Source of the DNA: Duganella margarita
GTDB taxonomy: Bacteria; Pseudomonadota; Gammaproteobacteria; Burkholderiales; Burkholderiaceae_D
Assembly: GCF_009857535.1 (NCBI RefSeq)
Contig: NZ_WWCS01000033.1
Coordinates: 1-32,570, forward strand
DNA: 32,570 nucleotides
Direction of reading: 5' to 3'
Shown one piece after another: positions 25,436-32,570 of the stretch (position 1 is its first letter; each line of letters opens with the position of its first letter). Below the pieces are notes generated by a model. It was not told where the DNA came from, ran no database searches, and was given only the letters and a program-made list of their open reading frames with translations. The position numbers and the translations under genes are program-made.

Positions 25436-26742
25436 GCCAGCATCGCCAGGTCCGCCAGGAAGGCGGGCGTCGCGTGCGCACTGAGGAACCTGTCGCGGCT
25501 GGAGGCGGCGTAGCGCGGATAATCGGCCGCCAGCAGCGCCAGCAGGCCGCCCAGCTGGTGGGACGCGGTCCAGCGCAGGTACTGTTCCGGCAGCAGCGTC
25601 TTGTGCGCCTCCACGGTGAAGTCATATTCGCCGTCGGTCGCCACTGCGTCATTGAACAGCACCGGCGCGCCGGCGCACAACACCTCCACCAGCACCAGTA
25701 CGCCGCCCACCGGAAAGCTCGGCACGTACACCGCGTTCTGGATGGTGGCCGTGGTGGCCGATACCGACGCCACGTTACCGTGGTAGACAAAGCGTTCCCA
25801 CGCCAGCCCCTGCGCCGCCATGGCCGCGCGGATCACTGCCAGTTCGGCATCGCCGAGGCTGCCGAAATGGTGGTGCTGGCCGGCGCCCTGCTTCAACAGT
25901 TGCGCCACCACATGAGGATAGGACGCCTCGGCCGGCTCGGCCGCGAACAGATACTTGGACGCGCCGCCGGCGCTGATGGTATTCAGCGGCAAGCCCGGCT
26001 GGTAGGCCGGCGACACCACCTCGGTATTGATCAGCGTATCGTGAATATTCAGCACCACGCTCTCGTGACGCGGCGCGCGCGCGCAGCACAGGCGCTGCAA
26101 TTCGGTGGTGGTGTCCACGTGCGAATATTCGCCCAGGCTGGCGCCCAGGCACGGCCGGTAGTCGCAATGGTGATGGAAGATCTTCTTGCTGACCGGCGCC
26201 GCCAGCGTCGCCACTACCGGGATCGGATCGACATGGTGATTGAAACACGAGGTATGGCTCGGCCGCAGGTTGGTGATCAACGCCACCAGGTGCTGCACCT
26301 TGAACGCCATATTCCCGCGCGGCAGGAACAGCACTGGCGCCGGGTGGAAGAAATCCATCATCTCCTGGCGCTGCTCGTCATTCTGATCGTTGAAGGCGTC
26401 GGTCACCACCACCAGGTTGTGCCGTTTGAGTTGCAGGAAATCGCGCGCGATGCGGCTATGTCCGCCGACATTGGAAAACTGCGACCCGATGATCAGGTGC
26501 AGGTCGTTTTCCGCCGGGAACGGTTCGACGCCGTCATACAGCTTGCTGCCCAGTTCCTGCAGGATGGCGTCCAGCTGCGGGTAGAACAGCGCCTTCATGT
26601 GGAACATCTCATGCATGAAAGTGTTGTAGACGAAATTGCTGATCAGCGCCAGCACGTCGTTGAGCGGCAGCCGCGCGGCCAGCGCCGGCGTCAATGTCTC
26701 GTCATGAAACATCACGTCCTGCTGAATTCGTTGAACAATCAT
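25432..26742 (-). CDS. Putative GT-B-like glycosyltransferase
   Basis: A 436-residue protein with no signal peptide or membrane segments. An N-terminal helical part is followed by LIIGSQFSNVGGHSRIARDFL (about 83-103), the glycine-rich loop seen at the start of GT-B Rossmann domains. A HHHCDYRPCLGAS motif follows near 210. A late segment, VLVLVEVLCAGAPVLFNDAVATDGEYDF, resembles the donor-binding E-x7-E region of GT-B enzymes. The start at 26742 is chosen over an upstream in-frame ATG at 26787 because the protein-like sequence begins there and GAGAA lies just before it. The stop overlaps the stop of the converging acyltransferase gene. It is on the strand of the type I exporter genes, suggesting its product acts on the exported proteins. 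Family assignment is by motif only. Confidence 0.65.
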   Translation of the reverse strand: MIVQRIQQDVMFHDETLTPALAARLPLNDVLALISNFVYNTFMHEMFHMKALFYPQLDAILQELGSKLYDGVEPFPAENDLHLIIGSQFSNVGGHSRIARDFLQLKRHNLVVVTDAFNDQNDEQRQEMMDFFHPAPVLFLPRGNMAFKVQHLVALITNLRPSHTSCFNHHVDPIPVVATLAAPVSKKIFHHHCDYRPCLGASLGEYSHVDTTTELQRLCCARAPRHESVVLNIHDTLINTEVVSPAYQPGLPLNTISAGGASKYLFAAEPAEASYPHVVAQLLKQGAGQHHHFGSLGDAELAVIRAAMAAQGLAWERFVYHGNVASVSATTATIQNAVYVPSFPVGGVLVLVEVLCAGAPVLFNDAVATDGEYDFTVEAHKTLLPEQYLRWTASHQLGGLLALLAADYPRYAASSRDRFLSAHATPAFLADLAMLA

Positions 26743-26764
26743 GGTTTTCTCGTGGTGAAGGTGG

Positions 26765-27006
26765 TCAGACACACGTTGCCGGCGCATGCGGCGCCAGCAG
26801 TGGCCGGCGCGGCAGTACGCAGGAAGAGTTGCGGGTTATCCCTGGCGACCCGGCCGGCGGCCGCAAACACCCCTGCGCCGACGTGTTCTTGTCTGCCTTC
26901 CGCACCAGGCCGGATACCACCATCGCCGGCTTGGCTTCCAGCAGCACGGCGATAACTTCGGGCAGCAACGCCAGTTCGATCACCATGCCAAGCAGGCGGC
27001 AGCTCA
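26765..27006 (-). CDS. Possible small hypothetical protein
   Basis: An open frame of about 80 codons starting at the ATG at 27006 (an alternative start at 27043 also fits). It begins MSCRLLGMVIELALLPEVIAVLLEAKPAM, with coding-like GC-rich third positions in the first half, and becomes Pro/Arg-rich later. A GGCAGG precedes the 27006 start. It sits between the HlyD-type gene and the GT-B-like gene on the same strand with short gaps, so it would be in their transcript. I recognise no family. It may be real, a decayed remnant, or chance. It is otherwise the only content of the 336-base gap 26743-27078. Confidence 0.35.
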
Positions 27007-27078
27007 TGACCTGCCGGTCATGGGTGGGATGATAATGGCACACACGTCGCCGCTCTCCGACAGGTTAATGGGTGGTAA

Positions 27079-28446
27079 TCAGGGTTCGCGGATCGATTCG
27101 TCCAGCGCGCGCGTCAGCGGATACAGCAGGTAGGACATCACGGTGCGGTGCCCCACGACGATCTCGGCCGACACGGTCATGCCGGGCAGCAGCCGCACGC
27201 CCGGCGGCAGCCGGTTCAGCTTGCCGGTGTACGGAATCCGGCTCAGGTAGTAGGCGTCCAGCCCGCCACCGCTGGTGTCCTTGGTCTCGCGCTTGAACGA
27301 ATCCTGGCTGATGGTGCGCACTTTGCCTTCCAGCATGCCGTGCTTCATGAACGAGAACGCATCCACCTTCAGGTGCACGTCGGCGCCTTGCTTGATATAG
27401 CCGATGTCGACCGAATCGATCTGCACTTCGGCTTCCAGGTCGGCGCCCAGCGGCACCAGCGTGAACAGCGGCTCGGCCTCGCGCACCACCGAGCCGACCG
27501 ACAGCTTGCCGATCTCCAGCACCACGCCGTCGGCCGGCGCCACCATCTGGATCAGCTTGAGGTGGCGGTCGGCCTTGGCCAGCTGCTCGCTGACGCCGGC
27601 GCGGTCGCGCGAGGCGCTCAGCAAGTCTTCCATCGCCTTCTGGCGCCAGCTCTTGCCGAAGGCGGCGCGCTCGGCTTCGGCCGAGGCCAGTTCGCTGGCC
27701 AGTTCCACCGCCTTGTTGCGCTGCATGTCCATGTCGCGCTCGACTTCCAGACGGCGGTCGCGCGCTTCCAGCAGGTGCATCTTGGCGCCGAACTGCTCGG
27801 CCATCAGCTGCTCCTGCATGGCCTCGACTTCGCGCAGCGATTTGACGCGCTCGGCCAGGATCACCTGGTCATGCTTGTTGGTCAGCATGCTGGCCTTGAG
27901 GCGGGCGATGTTCTGGTCCATCTTGTTCTGCTGGGCCGCGAAGTTGGCCTGGCGCTCGCTCGACAATTGCGCCTGCAGCTGGGCATCGGCGCTGCTCTTG
28001 CCGACGTCGGCCGCACCGCGCTGGCCGGACAGCTCGGCGCGCAGGCCGGCGGTCTGGTTGTCCAGGCTTTCCAGGCGGCTGCGCAGCTGGCTCTCGTCGG
28101 CGGCGTTGAAGGTCGGGTCCAGCGTGGCCAGCACCTGGCCCTTGCGCACCACCTGGCCGACCCGCACGTCGATGCTCTGGATGATCGAGGTGTCCAGCGG
28201 CTGCACCACGATGTTCGGCAGCGGATTGACCAGCTTGCCGTGGGCAATGACGATCTGGTCGATCGGCGACAGGCTGGCCCAGACGATGAAGGCGGCAAAC
28301 GCCAGCAGCAGCACATGCAGCGTGATGCGCACGAAGCGCGGCAGCGGCCCGCGCTCGATGGCGTCGGCATCGGGCAGGAATGCGACCTCGGTCTCGTCCT
28401 TGGCGCGACGCGCCCGGCTCACAGGTGACTTGTTTGCTGGTTCCAT
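27079..28446 (-). CDS. HlyD-family type I secretion membrane fusion protein
   Basis: A 455-residue periplasmic adaptor. It has a short cytoplasmic N-terminus, one membrane segment at about 39-60, and a lipoyl/barrel-sandwich half-motif at about 75-110 (VRVGQVVRKGQVLATLD, with LDPTFN following). A long Gln/Glu/Leu/Arg coiled coil runs at about 115-300. The second lipoyl half and the beta-barrel region come at about 305-425, and the C-terminus is PGMTVSAEIVVGHRTVMSYLLYPL, typical of HlyD/PrtE proteins. It should bridge the ABC exporter and an outer-membrane TolC-like duct; no TolC gene is in the window. Its start overlaps the end of the exporter gene by 28 bases, indicating translational coupling. 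Confidence 0.95.
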   Translation of the reverse strand: MEPANKSPVSRARRAKDETEVAFLPDADAIERGPLPRFVRITLHVLLLAFAAFIVWASLSPIDQIVIAHGKLVNPLPNIVVQPLDTSIIQSIDVRVGQVVRKGQVLATLDPTFNAADESQLRSRLESLDNQTAGLRAELSGQRGAADVGKSSADAQLQAQLSSERQANFAAQQNKMDQNIARLKASMLTNKHDQVILAERVKSLREVEAMQEQLMAEQFGAKMHLLEARDRRLEVERDMDMQRNKAVELASELASAEAERAAFGKSWRQKAMEDLLSASRDRAGVSEQLAKADRHLKLIQMVAPADGVVLEIGKLSVGSVVREAEPLFTLVPLGADLEAEVQIDSVDIGYIKQGADVHLKVDAFSFMKHGMLEGKVRTISQDSFKRETKDTSGGGLDAYYLSRIPYTGKLNRLPPGVRLLPGMTVSAEIVVGHRTVMSYLLYPLTRALDESIREP

Positions 28447-30575
28447 AAGTGCTGGTAGGTTTCGCTGCGGGTAAGCAATTCTTCATGACGGCCGGCATCG
28501 ACCAGACGGCCCTGCTGCATGACCATGATCTTGTCGGCGTTGACCAGGGTCGACAGGCGGTGCGAAATCATCACCACCGTGCGGCCCACGGCAATTTTTG
28601 CCAGGTTGCTGATGAAAATCGCTTCCGATTCCGGGTCCAGCGCCGAGGCGGCTTCGTCCAGGATCAGGATGCGCGGACGGGCCACCAGCGTGCGGGCGAT
28701 CGACAGCCGCTGCTTCTGGCCGCCCGACAGGTTCGAGGCGTTCTCTTCCAGCACGGTGTCGTAGCCCTGCGGCAGGCGTTCGATGAATTCGTCGGCCCCG
28801 GCCGCTTGCGCGGCGGCCACCAGTTCTTCGAAGCTGGCGTCGGGCTTGGTGACCGACAGGTTTTCGCGCACCGTGCCGCGGAACAGGAAGTTTTCCTGCA
28901 ACACGACGCCGATCTGGCGGCGCAGATGCGCCAGCTCGATCTCGCGCGCATCGATGCCGTCAAAGCGGACGATGCCTTCCTGGACCGCATACAGTCCCTG
29001 GATCAGCTTGGTCAAGGTGGTCTTGCCGGAGCCGCTGCGGCCGACGATGCCGACCACCGTGCCCTGCTCGATGGTGAAGCTGGCCTTGTCCAGCGCCAGC
29101 GCCTGCGCGCCGGGATAGCGGAACGTCACGGCGTCGAACTTGATCTCGCCTTCCAGCACCGGCCGCAGGCCGTTGGCGCCGGCGCGGCCTTCCGGCGCGC
29201 GGTTCATCACCTCGCCCAGCATGCGCACCGACAGCGCGGTTTCCTGGTATTCGTTGACCAGGCCGACCAGCGAGATCAGCGGCTGGGTGACGCGGCCCGA
29301 CAGCATCTGGAAGGCGATCAGCGCACCGACCGACAGCGTGTTGTCGAACACGTCGGCGGCACCGACCACGATGATCAGCACCGGCAGCAGCTTGCCGAGG
29401 AAGTCGGTGACCGAGTTGCCGGCGATCGAAATCTGGCCGACGCGGAAGTGCATGGTGATCGCTTCGGCCGAGCGCTGGTCCCACACGCGACGCTGCGACG
29501 GCTCGATCGCCAGCGCCTTGACGGTACGCATGCCGTGGATGGTTTCGACCAGCATGCCCTGGCGCTGGCCCTCGGCCGAGTACAGCGCCTGCAGGCGGCG
29601 GTTGAAGGTCGGCACCATGGCCAGCACCACGCCGGCGATCAGCGCGGCAAAGAACAGCACCAGCGAGGCCAGCTTGACCGAGTAGCTGAACAGCACCGGA
29701 ATGAACACCAGCAGCGCGATCACGTCCAGCGCGGTGAAGAACAGGCGGCCGGTCAGGAAGTTGCGGATCTTTTCCAGCTGCTGCATGTGGCGCGTGACCA
29801 CGCCGGCGCTGGTGGTCTCGAAGAAATCGATCGGCAGCGACAGCAGGTGGCCGAACACGCGGCGCGTCAGCCGCATGTCGATCTTGTTACTGGCCGCCAG
29901 CGTCAGCGTCTGGCGCAGGAAGCCGAAGGTGGCGTCGAACGCCAGCGCCATGATGATGCCGACCGACAGCACCTGCAGCGTCGTCACGCTGCGGTGGGTC
30001 AGCACCTTGTCGATCACCAGCTGGAAGAAGATCGGCGACGCCAGCGCCAGCAGCTGCATGGCGATGGCGGCGATGAAGATGTCGCGGAAGGCGGCTTTTT
30101 GTTTGAGGATTTCAGGAATGAACCAGCGCAGGCCGAACGGCTGGTTGGGATCGCTGAGCTTGTGCTGGCGTTTGATGAACAGCACATCGCCGTGCCAGCG
30201 CTGCTCGAAGTCGCTGCGGCTGACCAGCACCACCACCGCGTTGGCGCTGGCCGGGTTGAGCACCGCCACATGGTCCTGGCCGCCGTTTTCCCCTGGCTTG
30301 ACGCCGACCACGATCACCGAGTTGCCGTCCACCAGGCGCGCCATCAGCGGGAACACGCCGCCCTGGGCCATCAGGCGCGACCAGGTCAGCTGGTCGGCCT
30401 TGGCTTTCAAGCCGATATCGGCGGCGATGCGCAGCAAGGCGCCGACGCCGGGTTCCTCGGCACGCAGCGCGTTTTCATCGATCAGGCGTTCCGGACTTAT
30501 CTGCAGACCATGATGCTGGGCAATCGCAGTCAGGCACTGGATCGCGGTATGGGGAAATTTAGCTTGCATAGGCAT
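28419..30575 (-). CDS. Type I secretion ABC exporter with degenerate C39-like domain (HlyB type)
   Basis: A 718-residue protein. Residues about 8-130 form a C39-peptidase-like domain. The position expected for the catalytic Cys is not Cys (HTAIQC at 9-14 aligns with the usual DCGxxC, giving Thr in place of the first Cys), while the later His is kept in DHVAVLNP. This is the pattern of HlyB-type C39-like domains, which bind unfolded substrates instead of cleaving a leader. The membrane domain spans about 150-440. The ATPase domain has Walker A GRSGSGKTTL near 508, signature LSGGQKQRL near 616, Walker B ILILDEAASALD near 637, and a switch His in MISHRLS. It is the first gene of the minus-strand exporter group and should export proteins with uncleaved C-terminal signals. 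Confidence 0.95.
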   Translation of the reverse strand: MPMQAKFPHTAIQCLTAIAQHHGLQISPERLIDENALRAEEPGVGALLRIAADIGLKAKADQLTWSRLMAQGGVFPLMARLVDGNSVIVVGVKPGENGGQDHVAVLNPASANAVVVLVSRSDFEQRWHGDVLFIKRQHKLSDPNQPFGLRWFIPEILKQKAAFRDIFIAAIAMQLLALASPIFFQLVIDKVLTHRSVTTLQVLSVGIIMALAFDATFGFLRQTLTLAASNKIDMRLTRRVFGHLLSLPIDFFETTSAGVVTRHMQQLEKIRNFLTGRLFFTALDVIALLVFIPVLFSYSVKLASLVLFFAALIAGVVLAMVPTFNRRLQALYSAEGQRQGMLVETIHGMRTVKALAIEPSQRRVWDQRSAEAITMHFRVGQISIAGNSVTDFLGKLLPVLIIVVGAADVFDNTLSVGALIAFQMLSGRVTQPLISLVGLVNEYQETALSVRMLGEVMNRAPEGRAGANGLRPVLEGEIKFDAVTFRYPGAQALALDKASFTIEQGTVVGIVGRSGSGKTTLTKLIQGLYAVQEGIVRFDGIDAREIELAHLRRQIGVVLQENFLFRGTVRENLSVTKPDASFEELVAAAQAAGADEFIERLPQGYDTVLEENASNLSGGQKQRLSIARTLVARPRILILDEAASALDPESEAIFISNLAKIAVGRTVVMISHRLSTLVNADKIMVMQQGRLVDAGRHEELLTRSETYQHLWNQQTSHL

Positions 30576-30738
30576 CGATGTGGGTAAAAAGCGGGAACCA
30601 AGCCGACACGCGCACGCGCTCGTTCCAGCTGTGGGATTTTAACCTAGTGCACGCCTTCCTCGGGCGAATTTGTTGTTTGGAAGCACAACCCGGTTTACCC
30701 CGCTGTTCCAGTGATGGCGCGCGCCAAACGGCCGGGCG

Positions 30739-30773
30739 AAAAAAAACGGCAAGGCCCGCAGGCCTTGCCGTTT
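30739..30773 (-). terminator. Intrinsic terminator of the second octapeptide-repeat gene
   Basis: A perfect 13-bp stem (30744-30756 with 30761-30773) closes a 4-base loop. Read on the minus strand it is followed by a run of at least eight U. It begins 20 bases after the stop codon at 30793, a textbook Rho-independent terminator, and separates the repeat-protein transcript from the exporter genes downstream. Confidence 0.9.
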
Positions 30774-30792
30774 CTGTTACCGCGCTGTCAGA

Positions 30793-32570
30793 CTACTTGG
30801 CTGCCAGCAGGCCGTGTTGCGCGCCGTTTTGCAGTGCTTTCAGACGCAGCGTCTCTTCCGTCGAAGCCGAGTGGCTGGCCGCAGTCAGCTTGTTCTCGTA
30901 GCTGCCGATGGCGCTGGCCAGGGCGGCCACCGAACCGTTGCTGCTGGTCGGGACTTCCAGCTTGGTGCTGCCGCTGGTAGCCGGCTGGCTGGTGTAGCTC
31001 GACATCGCCGACGACAGGTTGCTGACCGAGCTGGTCAGGCTGCTGCTGGTGGCGCCGGCGCTGAACCAGACGTCCGCTGCGGTGTGGCTGGCGCCGTCGG
31101 CGGTCTCGTAGGTCGAGGTCAGACCAACGATGTTGCCGTTGTTCAGCGACGGGTTGTGCTTGGCATCCAGGTTCAGCTTGGTGATGTTCAGATCGGCCAG
31201 CGATTTGAGTTCATCAGCCTGGCTGACACCGTCGCCGTTGGCATCGACCCACACTTGCAGTTTCGCGAACTGGCTGTCTTTGGCATCGATCACGCCGTCG
31301 CCGTTGGTATCCAGTTCCGCCAGGGCGGCGTAGCCATTCGAGGCTTTGCTGCCGTTGGCCAGCGTGGTGCCCGAGCCGAACAGTTCGCCACCGTTGTTGA
31401 TGGTGCCGTCACCGTTGCGGTCCAGAACCAGCAGGCCGTCGCCACCGCCAACCCAGCCGGTGCTGACTTTGCTGCCATTGGCCAGCATGTCGAACTGCAC
31501 ACCTGCCGTCGAGCTGATGGTGTCGATGCCGTTGCCGTTCAGGTCCAGGACCAGCGGCGTGAAGGTCGGCAGCGCAGCGATCTGGTCGTTGCTCATGGCC
31601 TGGACTTGCGACGACGTCAGTGCATGAATCTGCGCGGTGGTGAACGCATGCACCTGGTTGGTGCTCAGCGCCACGATCTGATCGGTGGTCAGACGCGAGA
31701 ACTGGGCGGTGCTCAGGGCCGCGATCGTGCTAGTGCTCAAAGCCCCCAGATCCGCCGTTTCGATCGCCTGGACGCCGGCGGTGGACAGCGAGCGGACTTG
31801 CGCGGTGGTCAGCGCATTGAGCTGCTCACTCGACAGGGCCACGATCTGCGCGGTGGTCAGGCCGGAGGCCATCACAGCGGTGCTAAGGGCTGCCAGCTGG
31901 GCGGTGGTAAAGCCGATGATCTGCTCGGTGGTCAGTGCGGCCACTTGCGAAGTTTTCAGGGCCGCAACCGACGAGGTTTTCAGTGCGGCCAAGTCTTCGG
32001 TTTGCAGCACAGCAATACTCACGGTACTGATTGCGGCCAGCTGCGAGGAGCTCAGCACGGCTGCCTGAGTGCTGCTCAGCGCCACCGCCTGGTCGGTGGT
32101 CAGGCTGTTCATTTGGGCCGTGGTCAAGGCTTGCACGCCGTTGGTATTGAGCACGGTGAACTGTGCGGTAGTCAGGGCGCGGATCTGGGCAGTGCTCAGG
32201 GCAGCGACCGACGCCGTGGTCAGCGCGTTCAGGTCTTCGGTTTCCAGCGCGGCGATCGCATCGGTGGACAACGCCACCACTTGACGGCTGCTCAGGGCGG
32301 CAGCCTGGCTGGTGGTCAGCGCCACGACCTGCTCGGTGGTCAGGGCTTTGACGGCGGCGGTGTTGAGCGCGGCAGCCTGGCCCGACGTCAGTTGGCCGAT
32401 CTGATCGGTGGTCAGGCCGATGATCTGGGACGACTTCAGCGCTGCGATGCCAGCGGTGGTGATGCTGCTGATGTCTGCGGTTTCAATCGCGGCCAGGTTG
32501 GCCGACGACAGCGCGCCCACTTGCGCAGTGGTCAGGCCGGCGAACTGGTTCGAGGTCATTGCCACGATCT
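30793..32570 (-). CDS. Second octapeptide-repeat, calcium-loop protein (5' end outside window)
   Basis: The frame is open through the right edge, so at least 592 residues of a longer protein are seen; the in-frame GTG at 32565 lies inside a repeat and is not a real start. Forty-one octads of the same L-[ST]-[ST]-x-Q-[ILV]-x-A pattern run to 31573. A C-terminal domain homologous to that of the 3235-residue protein follows, with loops LDLNGNG, LDRNGDG, LDTNGDG and VDANGDG, then INNGGELFGSGTTLANGS and a Ser/Thr-rich tail ending GAQHGLLAAK. No RTX nonapeptides are present. It is next to the type I exporter genes, on the same strand but with its own terminator, and is the most direct candidate substrate of that exporter. 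Confidence 0.9.
   Translation of the reverse strand, partial: IVAMTSNQFAGLTTAQVGALSSANLAAIETADISSITTAGIAALKSSQIIGLTTDQIGQLTSGQAAALNTAAVKALTTEQVVALTTSQAAALSSRQVVALSTDAIAALETEDLNALTTASVAALSTAQIRALTTAQFTVLNTNGVQALTTAQMNSLTTDQAVALSSTQAAVLSSSQLAAISTVSIAVLQTEDLAALKTSSVAALKTSQVAALTTEQIIGFTTAQLAALSTAVMASGLTTAQIVALSSEQLNALTTAQVRSLSTAGVQAIETADLGALSTSTIAALSTAQFSRLTTDQIVALSTNQVHAFTTAQIHALTSSQVQAMSNDQIAALPTFTPLVLDLNGNGIDTISSTAGVQFDMLANGSKVSTGWVGGGDGLLVLDRNGDGTINNGGELFGSGTTLANGSKASNGYAALAELDTNGDGVIDAKDSQFAKLQVWVDANGDGVSQADELKSLADLNITKLNLDAKHNPSLNNGNIVGLTSTYETADGASHTAADVWFSAGATSSSLTSSVSNLSSAMSSYTSQPATSGSTKLEVPTSSNGSVAALASAIGSYENKLTAASHSASTEETLRLKALQNGAQHGLLAAK
31573..32570 (-). repeat. Tandem array of 24-bp (8-codon) units, 41 complete units in window
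   Basis: The array continues past the right edge. Units with an acidic, non-Gln marker (IETADISS, LETEDLNA, LQTEDLAA, IETADLGA) occur at units 4, 14, 24 and 34 counted from the edge, an exact 10-unit period. The units just before and after each marker also tend to lack the position-5 Gln. Confidence 0.92.

Noticed and set aside
28449..30587. 712-codon plus-strand frame opposite the ABC exporter
   Set aside because: The exporter has all ATPase and membrane motifs; the opposite frame is His/Arg/Gln-rich without domains.
30793..32565. Reading the second repeat protein as a complete 590-residue protein starting at the GTG at 32565
   Set aside because: The GTG is inside a repeat unit, the frame is open to the window edge, and no ribosome site can be seen; the gene is truncated by the window.

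Overview
This is a GC-rich window with the codon style of a Gram-negative beta-proteobacterium. A DUF4148 protein, a Cache-type chemoreceptor and the overall gene style fit Burkholderiales, most likely Oxalobacteraceae (Massilia/Duganella-like). That placement is inference; there is no rRNA or other taxonomic marker here. No tRNA, rRNA, CRISPR array or intact mobile element was found.

Bases 1-6800 hold ordinary chromosomal genes: a methyl-accepting chemotaxis protein (-), a small exported DUF4148 protein (-), an exported M28-type metallopeptidase (+), and a compact minus-strand run nudC - folE - thioredoxin-like protein.

Bases 6900-32570 look like one functional island. It opens with a 3235-residue protein (6995-16702) made of 371 consecutive near-octapeptide units, consensus L-[ST]-[ST]-x-Q-[ILV]-x-A, ending in a C-terminal domain with four EF-hand-like calcium loops. 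Downstream on the same strand are a three-domain protein (TPR/GT41 O-GlcNAc-transferase-like, GT-A-like, methyltransferase-like), a stand-alone paralogue of its last two domains, and a GT2 glycosyltransferase. Next come genes for a dTDP-3-acetamido-3,6-dideoxyhexose: an FdtD-like ketoisomerase/acyltransferase (-), an FdtB-like aminotransferase (+) and a hexapeptide acyltransferase (+). A further minus-strand group holds a type I secretion ABC exporter with an inactive C39-like domain, its HlyD-type adaptor, a possible small gene and a GT-B-like glycosyltransferase. The window ends inside a second octapeptide-repeat protein (-) with a C-terminal domain homologous to the first, followed by a clear intrinsic terminator.

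My reading is that the two octapeptide proteins are type I secreted, calcium-binding surface or matrix proteins whose dense Ser/Thr sites are glycosylated in the cytoplasm by the clustered transferases, partly with an amino-deoxy sugar made locally, before export. The repeats, domains and gene order are seen in the sequence. The export and glycosylation links are inferred. The strongest new signal is a second-order periodicity. In the large protein an acidic/non-Gln marker octad recurs at alternating intervals of 7 and 10 octads (17 octads, 136 residues). In the second protein it recurs every 10 octads.
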